A stretch of 64,000 nt of DNA from NCBI RefSeq assembly GCF_034347405.1, contig NZ_CP133778.1:5492501-5556500 (forward strand), read 5' to 3'. The stretch comes from Pseudomonas sp. CCC3.1. GTDB lineage: Bacteria > Pseudomonadota > Gammaproteobacteria > Pseudomonadales > Pseudomonadaceae. How positions within the stretch are numbered: position 1 is the stretch's first letter; the number at the start of each line of letters is the position of its first letter. The notes beneath the pieces were generated by a model. It searched no databases, was not told the DNA's origin, and worked only from the letters and a program-made list of their open reading frames with translations. Positions 17,030 to 25,743 of the stretch are shown here, one piece after another. A program made the translations under genes and the position numbers.

Positions 17030-18394
17030 TTAACTTTGCAGTGCTTCCAAAGTCAGATCCAGGCACTTGCGAGCCTTGGTCACCAGCTCATCGATCTCAT
17101 CTTTGCTGATCACCAGCGGTGGCGCGATGATCATGGTATCGCCAACGGCACGCATGATCAGGCCGTTATCAAAGCAGAATTGTCGGCAAATCATGCCAGC
17201 GCCGCGGCCTTCATAGCGTTTGCGAGTGGCTTTGTCTTGCACCAGTTCAATGGCGCCCAACAGACCCACACCGCGCACTTCGCCCACCAACGGGTGATCG
17301 TTCAGTTCGCGTAAACGCTTTTGCAAATACGGTGCCGTTTCGTTGTGCGCGTTCTCGATAATTTTTTCTTCGCGCAGAATGCGGATGTTTTCCAGCGCAA
17401 CGGCGGCCGCTACCGGGTGACCGGAATAGGTGAAGCCGTGGTTGAAATCGCCACCTTCGTTGAGCACTGCCACCACTTCGTCGCGCACGATCAGGCCGCC
17501 CATCGGGATGTAACCCGAGGTCAGGCCCTTGGCGATGGTCATCATGTCGGGTTTGAGGTCGTAAAAATCGCTGCCAAACCACTCACCGGTGCGACCAAAA
17601 CCGCAGATCACTTCATCGGCCACGAACAAAATGTCGTACTTGGCCAGGATCTCTTTGATACGCGGCCAGTAGGTGTCTGGCGGAATAATGACGCCGCCGG
17701 CGCCCTGAATCGGCTCGGCAATAAAGGCCCCGACATTGTCGACGCCGATTTCCAGAATGCGTTCTTCCAGCTGATTGGCCGCGAAGATGCCGAACTCTTC
17801 CGGCGTCATGTCGCCGCCTTCAGCGAACCAGTACGGCTGCGCGATGTGGGTAATGCCCGGAATCGGCAAGTCGCCCTGTTCGTGCATATAGGTCATGCCG
17901 CCCAGGCTGGCGCCTGCCACGGTCGAACCGTGGTAACCGTTTTTGCGGCTGATGATGACTTTTTTGTTCGGCTGGCCTTTGATCGCCCAATAGTGGCGAA
18001 CCATGCGCAGCATCGTGTCGTTGCCTTCAGAGCCGGAGCCGGTGAAGAACACGTGGTTCATGCCTTCTGGCGCGATGTCGGCGATGACTTTGGACAGCTC
18101 AAGCACCGGCGGGTGGGCGGTCATGAAAAACAGGTTGTAGTACGGCAGTTCGCGCATTTGTTTGCTGGCGGCATCGGCCAGCTCGTCACGTCCATAACCA
18201 ATGGCAACACACCACAGGCCGGCCATGCCGTCGAGAATCTTGTGTCCTTCGCTGTCCCACAGGTACACGCCCTTGGCGTGAGTGATGATGCGCGGGCCGA
18301 CTGCTTTCAATTGTTTGAAGTCGCTGAACGGTGCCAGGTGATGGTCGTTGCTCAGTTGTTGCCATTCGAGGGTTTGCGGGGTTTTGCTAGTCAT
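17030..18394 (-). CDS. spuC: SpuC polyamine:pyruvate aminotransferase
   Basis: 454-residue class III PLP aminotransferase of the putrescine/cadaverine-pyruvate type. Visible family marks are GSGSEGNDTMLRMVRHYWAI near the cofactor site, the Asp motif FVADEVICGFGRTG, and the Schiff-base Lys region MTIAKGLTSGYIPMGG. It deaminates putrescine and other amines to aminoaldehydes, with pyruvate as acceptor. It lies between spuB and spuD, so uptake and catabolism share a transcript. Confidence 0.93.
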   Translation of the reverse strand: MTSKTPQTLEWQQLSNDHHLAPFSDFKQLKAVGPRIITHAKGVYLWDSEGHKILDGMAGLWCVAIGYGRDELADAASKQMRELPYYNLFFMTAHPPVLELSKVIADIAPEGMNHVFFTGSGSEGNDTMLRMVRHYWAIKGQPNKKVIISRKNGYHGSTVAGASLGGMTYMHEQGDLPIPGITHIAQPYWFAEGGDMTPEEFGIFAANQLEERILEIGVDNVGAFIAEPIQGAGGVIIPPDTYWPRIKEILAKYDILFVADEVICGFGRTGEWFGSDFYDLKPDMMTIAKGLTSGYIPMGGLIVRDEVVAVLNEGGDFNHGFTYSGHPVAAAVALENIRILREEKIIENAHNETAPYLQKRLRELNDHPLVGEVRGVGLLGAIELVQDKATRKRYEGRGAGMICRQFCFDNGLIMRAVGDTMIIAPPLVISKDEIDELVTKARKCLDLTLEALQS

Positions 18395-18416
18395 ACAGCT
18401 CTCCTTTATTCAGTTG

Positions 18417-18447
18417 GGGTGTCGCCGCTCCCGGTGCAGCGACACCC
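18417..18447. other. Stem-loop between spuB and spuC
   Basis: Perfect 9-base arms GGGTGTCGC (18417-18425) and GCGACACCC (18439-18447) around a 13-base GC-rich loop fill most of the 59-base spacer. No T-run is present. It may modulate stability or expression balance along the operon. Confidence 0.6.
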
Positions 18448-18453
18448 GGCGTG

Positions 18454-19812
18454 TCAGACGGCGAACAGCAGGAATTCCCGCTCCCACGAACTGATGACGC
18501 GCTTGAAGTTTTCATGTTCGGCACGTTTTACCGCGACGTATCCGGTGATGAACTTGGTGCCGAGGTATTTCTCGACGGTCTTGCTGTTTTCCATCCGCTC
18601 CAGGGCGTCTTCGATGGTCAACGGCAAGCGCAGGTTGCGGCGCTCATAGCCGCGGCCCACGACCGGCGCGCTTGGGTTGATGCTTTCGACCATGCCGATG
18701 TAGCCACACAGCAAGCTGGCAGCAATGGCCAGGTACGGGTTGGCGTCGGCGCCCGGCAAGCGGTTTTCGACCCGGCGGTTTTGCGGGCCGGCATCGGGCA
18801 CACGCAGGCCCACGGTGCGATTCTCTTCGCCCCATTCCACGTTGACCGGCGCTGAGGTGTCAGGCAGGAAGCGGCGGAAAGAGTTCACGTTCGGGGCGAA
18901 CAGTGGCAGTAGTTCAGGAATGAACTTCTGCAAGCCGCCGATGTGATTAAGGAACAGCTGGCTCATGGTTCCGTCTTCATTAGAGAAGACGTTTTTGCCG
19001 GTTTCGATGTCGATGATGCTCTGGTGCAAATGCATCGCGCTGCCCGGCTCGCCGGTCATGGGTTTAGCCATGAACGTGGCGGCGACGTCGTGCTTGAGCG
19101 CGGCTTCACGCATGGTGCGTTTGAACACCAGAATCTGGTCGGCCAGCGACAGGGCATCGCCGTGACGGAAGTTGATTTCCATCTGCGCCGTGCCGTCTTC
19201 GTGGATCAGGGTGTCCAGATCCAGCTCTTGCAGCTCGCACCAGTCGTAAACGTCTTCGAACAGCGGGTCGAATTCGTTGGCGGCTTCAATAGAGAACGAC
19301 TGACGGCCGGTTTCCGGGCGGCCGGAGCGGCCTACTGGCGGCTGCAACGGGTAGTCGGGGTCGTCGCTGCGCTTGGTCAGGTAAAACTCCATTTCTGGCG
19401 CCACGATCGGCTGCCAGCCGTGGTCGGCATAGAGTTTGAGGACCTTTTTAAGCACGTTGCGCGGCGACAACTCAATCGGGTTGCCCTGCTTGTCGTAGGT
19501 GTCGTGAATCACCTGAGCGGTGGGCTCGATGGCCCATGGCACGAGAAATACTGCGTTCTGATCGGGACGGCAGACCATGTCGATGTCTGCCGGATCGAGG
19601 AGCTCGTAATAGATGTCGTCTTCGACATAGTCGCCCGTAACGGTCTGCAGCAATACGCTCTCGGGTAGGCGCATGCCTTTTTCGGCAATGAACTTGTTGG
19701 TCGGCGAAATCTTCCCGCGAGTAATCCCGGTAAGGTCGGCGATCATGCATTCGACTTCTGTGATCTTGTGGTCTTTCAACCAATCGGTGAGCTGGTCGAG
19801 GTTGTTACTCAT
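18454..19812 (-). CDS. spuB: SpuB gamma-glutamylpolyamine synthetase
   Basis: 452-residue glutamine-synthetase-fold enzyme. It carries the GS ATP/metal motifs in PuuA-like form (MEFYLTKRSDD, MAKPMTGEPGSAMHLHQSII, VEWGEENRTVGLRVPDAGPQ). It ligates glutamate to putrescine or longer polyamines, the first step of the gamma-glutamyl route. It follows spuA with a short gap. It is a second GS-like enzyme beside the divergent spuI, and the two probably divide the polyamine substrates. Confidence 0.9.
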   Translation of the reverse strand: MSNNLDQLTDWLKDHKITEVECMIADLTGITRGKISPTNKFIAEKGMRLPESVLLQTVTGDYVEDDIYYELLDPADIDMVCRPDQNAVFLVPWAIEPTAQVIHDTYDKQGNPIELSPRNVLKKVLKLYADHGWQPIVAPEMEFYLTKRSDDPDYPLQPPVGRSGRPETGRQSFSIEAANEFDPLFEDVYDWCELQELDLDTLIHEDGTAQMEINFRHGDALSLADQILVFKRTMREAALKHDVAATFMAKPMTGEPGSAMHLHQSIIDIETGKNVFSNEDGTMSQLFLNHIGGLQKFIPELLPLFAPNVNSFRRFLPDTSAPVNVEWGEENRTVGLRVPDAGPQNRRVENRLPGADANPYLAIAASLLCGYIGMVESINPSAPVVGRGYERRNLRLPLTIEDALERMENSKTVEKYLGTKFITGYVAVKRAEHENFKRVISSWEREFLLFAV

Positions 19813-19848
19813 AAATGCCTCTGGGCTGAGTTTCCTGACTTGAATAAG

Positions 19849-20625
19849 TCAGGCGTTTACTGACGCATCGGCGTCGCGTTGTGTTGCGCGCCGTCTACAG
19901 GCATCTCCAAATGCCTGGAAGATGGCGAGGTAAATCGGGTTAGAGCTTACCTGCCATTCAGGGTGCCATTGAACTGCTAAAGCAAAAGCCTTGCCGTCTT
20001 GCACCGAGACCGCTTCGACCAGGCCGTCCGGCGCGCAGGCTTCAACCCGCAACCCCGGGGCCAATTGGTCAACGCCCTGGGTGTGAATTGAGTTGACCTC
20101 GAACGTCGTCGGCAAGCCCAAACCTGCTAAAACACCGCCCGGCTGAACCTGCATGGCGTGGCTTGGACCGTACTGCACCTCAACCGGTGCGCTGGGGTCT
20201 TCGCGGTGCTCGATAAAGCCTTTAACTTCGTGCAGTTTCTGGTGAAGTGAGCCACCCAGGGCTACATTTAACTCTTGAAAGCCCCGGCAAATGCCGAGCA
20301 ACGGAACGCCTGCCGCCAATGCGGCGCGAATCAGGGGGAGGGTGGTGCGATCACGGTCAGGGTCATGCAGGGTGCCAGGCGCGCTGGCGGGGCCGTGATA
20401 AAAATGAGGTTCGATATTGGAGGGTGACCCGGTAAACAGCAGGCCGTCCAGACTGTCCAGAATATCGGTCGGATCAATCAGTTCCGCCAGTGACGGAAGG
20501 ATCAGAGGCAAGCCTTTGGCTGCCACCGCAATGGCTCGCACGTACTTATCGCCAGTGATGTGATAAGGATGCAAACCGATCTGCTTGGTGCAGGCGGTGA
20601 CGCCGATTATCGGCAGGCGTGACAT
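19849..20625 (-). CDS. spuA: SpuA gamma-glutamyl-GABA hydrolase (class I glutamine amidotransferase fold)
   Basis: 258 residues, PuuD-like. The nucleophile elbow is GVPLLGICRGFQELNVALGG (Cys in GICRG), and the catalytic His/Glu pair is in AVQWHPEWQ. It hydrolyses gamma-glutamyl intermediates to release GABA-like acids in the polyamine pathway. First gene of the minus-strand operon. It starts at ATG 20625, facing spuI across about 280 bases of shared control DNA. Confidence 0.93.
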   Translation of the reverse strand: MSRLPIIGVTACTKQIGLHPYHITGDKYVRAIAVAAKGLPLILPSLAELIDPTDILDSLDGLLFTGSPSNIEPHFYHGPASAPGTLHDPDRDRTTLPLIRAALAAGVPLLGICRGFQELNVALGGSLHQKLHEVKGFIEHREDPSAPVEVQYGPSHAMQVQPGGVLAGLGLPTTFEVNSIHTQGVDQLAPGLRVEACAPDGLVEAVSVQDGKAFALAVQWHPEWQVSSNPIYLAIFQAFGDACRRRATQRDADASVNA

Positions 20626-20903
20626 GTAACACCCCGGTATTATTGCTGTTATGGGTTTGAATCGAGCTTAGCCTCGTTCATTTTTTTACACAACACCCCC
20701 GTAAAAAATACAACACGGCCCGCTCAACACTGCGGGTGCGGCAACGATCTAAGGGCGAAATTCGCCCTAAAATGCGTCAAAAATGCCCTTTAAGCGCTTT
20801 TTTAGGGCAAAAAAGAGGCTGCTTGACTTCGGTATGCCGTTCGGGTTGACTGAAACCCGTAGCGCTCAATGATTGATATTTTTAACAACAAAGGTGTTGC
20901 ATC
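20626..20903. promoter_or_regulatory. Divergent spuA/spuI control region
   Basis: Contains a 17-base palindrome AGGGCGAAATTCGCCCT (20752-20768) and a nearby inverted pair TGCCCT (20784-20789) / AGGGCA (20804-20809). A TTGACT hexamer at 20846 lies 17 bases before an AT-rich element and could be a spuI promoter. The palindromes are plausible operators for a polyamine-responsive repressor (PauR-like), but I cannot assign the protein from sequence alone. Confidence 0.55.
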
Positions 20904-22280
20904 ATGTCGGTACCCCCGCGTGCCGTTCAGCTGAATGAAGCGAACGCGTTCCTTAAGGAACATCCTGAGGTTCTGTACGTTGACCTTCTAATTGCGGATA
21001 TGAATGGTGTGGTGCGCGGCAAGCGCATCGAACGCACCAGCCTCCACAAGGTTTACGAGAAAGGCATCAACCTGCCGGCCTCTTTATTTGCTCTGGATAT
21101 CAATGGCTCAACGGTGGAAAGCACCGGTCTGGGTCTGGACATCGGTGACGCAGACCGAATCTGTTATCCAATCCCTGACACCCTGTGCAATGAGCCATGG
21201 CAAAAGCGCCCGACCGCGCAACTGCTGATGACCATGCACGAACTTGAAGGTGAACCTTTCTTCGCCGACCCGCGCGAAGTCTTGCGTCAAGTGGTTACCA
21301 AGTTTGACGATCTGGGCCTGACCATCTGTGCAGCCTTTGAGCTTGAGTTCTACCTGATCGACCAGGAGAACGTAAACGGCCGCCCACAACCGCCACGTTC
21401 GCCGATTTCCGGCAAACGCCCGCATTCGACACAGGTTTACCTGATCGACGACCTCGACGAATACGTCGACTGCCTCCAGGACATTCTGGAAGGTGCGAAA
21501 GAGCAAGGCATCCCGGCTGACGCCATCGTTAAAGAAAGTGCCCCGGCGCAGTTCGAAGTGAACCTGCACCACGTTGCCGACCCGATCAAGGCCTGCGACT
21601 ACGCGGTACTGCTGAAGCGTTTGATCAAAAACATCGCCTACGACCATGAGATGGACACCACCTTCATGGCCAAGCCTTACCCGGGCCAGGCGGGCAACGG
21701 ACTACACGTTCACATTTCGATTCTGGACAAAGAGGGCAAAAATATTTTTGCCAGCGAGGATCCCGAGCAGAACGCCGCATTGCGTCACGCGATCGGCGGT
21801 GTGCTGGAGACCCTACCGGCGCAGATGGCGTTCCTTTGCCCTAACGTCAACTCGTACCGCCGTTTCGGCGCACAGTTCTACGTGCCGAACTCGCCGTGCT
21901 GGGGCCTGGACAACCGTACGGTCGCGATTCGCGTACCGACTGGTTCTTCTGATGCCGTGCGCATCGAACATCGGGTAGCCGGTGCCGATGCCAACCCGTA
22001 CCTGCTGATGGCGTCTGTTCTGGCTGGTGTTCACCACGGTCTGACCAACAAAATCGAGCCGGGCGCTCCGGTTGAAGGCAACAGCTACGAGCAAAACGAG
22101 CAAAGCCTGCCAAACAACCTGCGTGATGCGTTGCGCGAGTTGGATGACAGCGAAGTCATGGCCAAGTACATCGATCCGAAATACATCGACATCTTTGTGG
22201 CCTGTAAAGAGAGCGAGCTGGAAGAGTTTGAACACTCCATCTCCGACCTCGAATACAACTGGTACCTGCATACCGTGTAA
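20904..22280 (+). CDS. spuI: SpuI-type gamma-glutamylpolyamine synthetase
   Basis: 458 residues, GS superfamily of the PuuA/SpuI kind. It includes FELEFYLIDQENVNGRPQPP, FMAKPYPGQAGNGLHVHIS, and the active-site stretch LDNRTVAIRVP. It joins glutamate to polyamines with ATP. It is preceded by AAAGG nine bases before ATG 20904 and is transcribed away from spuABC..H. The assignment as SpuI rather than SpuB comes from this divergent position, as in P. aeruginosa. Confidence 0.9.
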   Translation: MSVPPRAVQLNEANAFLKEHPEVLYVDLLIADMNGVVRGKRIERTSLHKVYEKGINLPASLFALDINGSTVESTGLGLDIGDADRICYPIPDTLCNEPWQKRPTAQLLMTMHELEGEPFFADPREVLRQVVTKFDDLGLTICAAFELEFYLIDQENVNGRPQPPRSPISGKRPHSTQVYLIDDLDEYVDCLQDILEGAKEQGIPADAIVKESAPAQFEVNLHHVADPIKACDYAVLLKRLIKNIAYDHEMDTTFMAKPYPGQAGNGLHVHISILDKEGKNIFASEDPEQNAALRHAIGGVLETLPAQMAFLCPNVNSYRRFGAQFYVPNSPCWGLDNRTVAIRVPTGSSDAVRIEHRVAGADANPYLLMASVLAGVHHGLTNKIEPGAPVEGNSYEQNEQSLPNNLRDALRELDDSEVMAKYIDPKYIDIFVACKESELEEFEHSISDLEYNWYLHTV

Positions 22281-22297
22281 GCGATTGCAGCGCTCAT

Positions 22298-22336
22298 AAA
22301 AAACGCCGCGGGCTTCACAGCCTGTGGCGTTTTTTA
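22298..22336 (+). terminator. Rho-independent terminator after spuI
   Basis: AAAAAACGCC (22298-22307) pairs with GGCGTTTTTT (22326-22335) around a GC-rich hairpin, 18 bases past the spuI stop. The A-run and T-run make it usable in both directions. Confidence 0.88.
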
Positions 22337-22395
22337 TGCCTGTGCAATCCGTTCCCCCGGCTCGTACAATGCCTGCTGCCCTGCAGGAGACACCC

Positions 22396-23055
22396 ATGAC
22401 GCGCCTCGCCACCCCACGTGCAACCCCTCGCAAATCCCGTGCACGCAGCCAGGGCCGAATCGATTCGATACTCGCCGCTGCCCGCACCTTGATGGCGACG
22501 CAAGGGGTGTCCAGCCTGTCGATCTACAGCGTGGCCGAGCGCGCTGAAATCCCGCCTTCTTCGGTCTATCATTTTTTTGCCAATGTGCCTGCCTTGCTCG
22601 AAGCGCTGACCGGCGATGTGCACGCCGCTTTTCGTGCGTGCCTGCAAGCGCCCATCGCCCACGAAAGCCTGAACACCTGGCGTGACCTGTCGCACATCGT
22701 TGAGCGGCGCATGCTGTCGATCTACAGCGAAGATGCGGCAGCCCGGCAACTGATCCTGGCCCAGCATGGGCTGACCGAAGTGACGCGAGCTGACCGTCAG
22801 CACGACCTTGAACTCGGGCAATTGATGCATGCGTTGTTTATGCGTCATTTTGAATTGCCGACACTGCCACAGGACGTGGACGTGTTTGCGCTGGCGATGG
22901 AGTTGGGTGATCGGGTGTATGCGCGCTCGATCCAGTTGCACGACTGCATCACCCCGCGCATGGCCGAAGAAGGTCAGCGCGTGTTTGATGCATATTTGGG
23001 GTTATACCTGCCGCCTTTTTTGCCAAAACGCCAAGCGATTGCACCGGCCCTGTAG
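22396..23055 (+). CDS. TetR-family transcriptional regulator
   Basis: 219 residues. An Arg-rich N-terminal tail (TPRATPRKSRARSQ) leads into a TetR HTH at about 18-65 (ILAAARTLMATQGVSSLSIY ... PPSSVYHFFANVPALLEAL). The helical C-terminal domain is unassigned. ATG 22396 follows GGAGA at ideal spacing; the open frame reaches further upstream into the spuI terminator but that part is not TetR-like. It lies next to spuI in the same direction but beyond a terminator, so a link to polyamine control is only positional. Confidence 0.85.
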   Translation: MTRLATPRATPRKSRARSQGRIDSILAAARTLMATQGVSSLSIYSVAERAEIPPSSVYHFFANVPALLEALTGDVHAAFRACLQAPIAHESLNTWRDLSHIVERRMLSIYSEDAAARQLILAQHGLTEVTRADRQHDLELGQLMHALFMRHFELPTLPQDVDVFALAMELGDRVYARSIQLHDCITPRMAEEGQRVFDAYLGLYLPPFLPKRQAIAPAL

Positions 23056-23071
23056 CAACGTGAAGTGCGCC

Positions 23072-23158
23072 CCTGTGGGAGCGGGCTTGCCCGCGAAGGA
23101 ATCGATGCGGTTTAACAGAAAAACTGCATCGCCTGCATCGCTGGCAAGCCCGTTACTC
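23072..23158. repeat. REP doublet with decayed right arm
   Basis: TGTGGGAGCGGGCTTGCCCGC starts a GTGGGAGC-type doublet. The right arm reads GCTGGCAAGCCCGTTACT, where GCTCCCACA would be expected, so it has decayed or been truncated. Confidence 0.7.
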
Positions 23159-23203
23159 TTAAGTGAACAGCATTGTCTGTAGCCAGCTCGCACTGGCCTT
23201 AGA

Positions 23204-24037
23204 TCAAAACGGTGCATCACCCAAAATTGTCGCGCGGTGCATCACGCGGCGGTTCGGGCGGTAGTCGTCCACGGCGTAGTGCTGGGTCACGCGGTTGTCC
23301 CAGAACGCTACGTCGTTTTCCTGCCAGCGCCAGCGAATGGTGTACTCGGGGCGGGTCGCGTGAGCAAACAGCAGCTTCAAAATCGCTTCGCTTTCCAGGT
23401 CTGAAAGCTCATTGATCCGCGTGGTGAAACCTTCGTTGACGAACAGCGCTTTGCGCCCGCTCACCGGGTGCGTACGAATCACTGGATGCGACAGCGGCGG
23501 GTTGCTTTTGCGGGTTTGTTCCCAGCGCGCAAAGTCTTCCGGGGTCGAACCAAAGCGCTCCAGCGGGAACGATTTGGTGAAGTCGTGCGTTGCGGTCAAA
23601 CCGTCGAGCAACACTTGCAGCGGTTTCGATAACCCTTCAAAGGCGGCGATGCCGCTGGCCCACAACGTATCGCCACCGAACGCTGGCAACTGCTTGGCAC
23701 TCAAGACTGCGCCCAGAGCAGGCGTCGGCAAAAAGGTCACGTCGGTGTGCCACATCGCGTTGTCACGTACGTCGGTGACGGCCGTGTCCAGCACCAGCAC
23801 TTCAGGTTGCTCGGGCACGTTGGGGTAGATCGGGTGAATGTGCAGGTCACCAAAATTGGCCGCGAAACGCGCTTGTTGCTGCGGGGTCACGGGCTGATTT
23901 CTGAAGAATATGACCTGGTGCTTAAGCAGCGCCTGCTCGATGGCATCGCGGTGTTCCAGGCTGAGTGGCTGGGTCAGATCAACGCCGTCAATCTGGGCGC
24001 CCAGGGCAGAGCTAATAGGGGTAATGGTCAGGCTCAT
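23204..24037 (-). CDS. tauD: TauD taurine dioxygenase
   Basis: 277 residues from ATG 24037 (an ATG two codons upstream is also open). Fe(II)/2-oxoglutarate dioxygenase that converts taurine to aminoacetaldehyde and sulfite. Iron ligands are H97 and D99 in MWHTDVTF and H253 in TQHYAVDDY; R264 in NRRVMHR binds 2-oxoglutarate. Length matches the E. coli enzyme (283). Last gene of tauABCD, 54 bases after tauC. Expression is expected under sulfate starvation (CysB/Cbl-type control). Confidence 0.95.
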   Translation of the reverse strand: MSLTITPISSALGAQIDGVDLTQPLSLEHRDAIEQALLKHQVIFFRNQPVTPQQQARFAANFGDLHIHPIYPNVPEQPEVLVLDTAVTDVRDNAMWHTDVTFLPTPALGAVLSAKQLPAFGGDTLWASGIAAFEGLSKPLQVLLDGLTATHDFTKSFPLERFGSTPEDFARWEQTRKSNPPLSHPVIRTHPVSGRKALFVNEGFTTRINELSDLESEAILKLLFAHATRPEYTIRWRWQENDVAFWDNRVTQHYAVDDYRPNRRVMHRATILGDAPF

Positions 24038-24091
24038 GGTCATCTCGTTATCTGCGCGCTGATTAATCAGCGTCGATGTTATTCGAAGTTG

Positions 24092-24925
24092 TTAGTGAGC
24101 CTGGCCGTGCCACGGCACCAGCTTGCGTTGCAGGGCGCGTAGGCCCATTTCCATGGCGAAGGCGATGATGGCGATCACCAAAATCCCCAGTACCACCACG
24201 TCGGTGACTAAAAACTGTGCCGCGGACTGCACCATAAAACCCAGGCCGCTGGTGGCTGCGATCAGTTCGGCGGCGACCAGTGTCGACCAGCCCACCCCCA
24301 GCCCAATGCGCACGCCGGTCAAAATGTCCGGCAAGGCGCTCGGCAAAATCACGTGGCGAATCAACTGCCAGCGGGTGGCGCCCAACGACTGCGCAGCGCG
24401 GACTTTGGCCGGGTCGACGGTGCGCACGCCAGTGGCGGTCGCAATCGCAATCGGGGCAAAAATCGCCAGGTAAATCAGCAACACTTTCGACAGCTCGCCA
24501 ATGCCGCACCAGATCACAATCAGCGGCAAATAAGCCAACGGCGGAATCGGGCGATAGAACTCGATCAGCGGATCGAAAATGCCGCGTGCAATCCGGTTGT
24601 GGCCAATCGCAATACCCACCGGTACGGCGGTCAAAATCGCAAAGCCCAAGCCCAGACCAATGCGGCTAAGGCTCGCGCCCAAGTGCTGCCACAACGTGGA
24701 GTCCATGTAGCCTTTGGTCGCCAGCAACCAGCCTTTTTCCAGCACGTCAGACGGCGGCGGCAGAAACAGCGGTTCGATCAAACCGGCCGCCGTCACGGCC
24801 CACCACGTGGCGATTAACGTAACGAGGGTGATGACGCTGATCCAGCGCGTGCTCAAACTGCGCTTTACAGGGCGCGGCGCGTGGGGTGCAGCAACGGGGG
24901 CTGCGACGGCTTCATAGCTGCTCAT
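24092..24925 (-). CDS. tauC: TauC taurine ABC transporter permease
   Basis: 277 residues with about six membrane helices. The permease loop is AAQSLGATRWQLIRHVILPS, and the last helical region (LGFMVQSAAQFLVTDVVVLG) is characteristic of the TauC/SsuC group. It forms the inner-membrane channel for taurine. The start overlaps the tauB stop by four bases (24922-24925), so the two are translationally coupled. Confidence 0.95.
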   Translation of the reverse strand: MSSYEAVAAPVAAPHAPRPVKRSLSTRWISVITLVTLIATWWAVTAAGLIEPLFLPPPSDVLEKGWLLATKGYMDSTLWQHLGASLSRIGLGLGFAILTAVPVGIAIGHNRIARGIFDPLIEFYRPIPPLAYLPLIVIWCGIGELSKVLLIYLAIFAPIAIATATGVRTVDPAKVRAAQSLGATRWQLIRHVILPSALPDILTGVRIGLGVGWSTLVAAELIAATSGLGFMVQSAAQFLVTDVVVLGILVIAIIAFAMEMGLRALQRKLVPWHGQAH

Positions 24926-25716
24926 GCGCGCTCCTGCCGCTGAGCGGCACCGCGTTGTGAAAACACGCGCTCAAGCACGTGCTCACGGGTTTCAATAAAA
25001 CGAGGGTCGGATTTGATCGAGCGAGCCGACTCGCCAGCGTTGTAACGCTGGCCGAAATCCAGGGTCAGGCGCTCAACGATACGGCCAGGATTGGGCGCCA
25101 GCAAAATCAGGTCAGTGGCCAGAAACACGGCCTCTTCGATGTCGTGGGTAATCAGGAACACCGGCTTGTCGGTGCGCTTGCACACTTGCAACAGCAGTTC
25201 TTGCATCTGTTCGCGGGTGAAAGCATCGAGGGCGCCGAAAGGTTCATCCATCAGCAGCACGCGCGGGTCAGCCGCCAGGGCGCGGGCCAGGCCCACACGT
25301 TGCTTCTGGCCGCCAGAAAGCTCCCACACGCGGCGCTTTTCAAAGCCCGACAAATCCACCAGCGAGAGCATTTCGCGGGCGCGCGCTTCGCGTTTGTCCC
25401 GCGCAATGCCAGCCAGTTCCAGACCGAAAGCGACGTTAGCCAGCACGTCTTGCCAAGGCAGCAGCACATCGTCCTGAAACACCACGCCACGTTCGGCGCT
25501 GGGGCCTTTTACCGGGGCGCCATCGAGGGTGATGCGTCCGGCACTGGGCTCAACAAAACCGGCAATCAGGTTAAGCAGCGAGGTTTTGCCGCTGCCCGAA
25601 GGGCCAAGTGCGACCAGCAGTTGCTGAGGTCCGAGATTGACGGAAATATCCGACAGCACCGGCTCAGCTGCGCCTGGGTACTGTGCGCTGATGCGCTCCA
25701 GTGATAACAAGGCCAT
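24922..25716 (-). CDS. tauB: TauB taurine ABC transporter ATP-binding protein
   Basis: 264 residues. Walker A is ALGPSGSGKTSLLN, the Q-loop FQDDVLLPWQDV has the diagnostic LPW of TauB/SsuB, the signature is LSGGQKQRVGLARAL, Walker B is VLLMDEPFGALD, and the switch is THDIEEAVF. It powers taurine import with TauA and TauC. It follows tauA after 27 bases. Confidence 0.95.
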   Translation of the reverse strand: MALLSLERISAQYPGAAEPVLSDISVNLGPQQLLVALGPSGSGKTSLLNLIAGFVEPSAGRITLDGAPVKGPSAERGVVFQDDVLLPWQDVLANVAFGLELAGIARDKREARAREMLSLVDLSGFEKRRVWELSGGQKQRVGLARALAADPRVLLMDEPFGALDAFTREQMQELLLQVCKRTDKPVFLITHDIEEAVFLATDLILLAPNPGRIVERLTLDFGQRYNAGESARSIKSDPRFIETREHVLERVFSQRGAAQRQERA

Positions 25717-25743
25717 GACGGTCGACTCCTCAGCGGGCGTAAA

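Noticed and set aside
17321..18649. 442-codon plus-strand frame opposite spuC/spuB
   Set aside because: It spans parts of two well-supported genes and has no protein-family signature.
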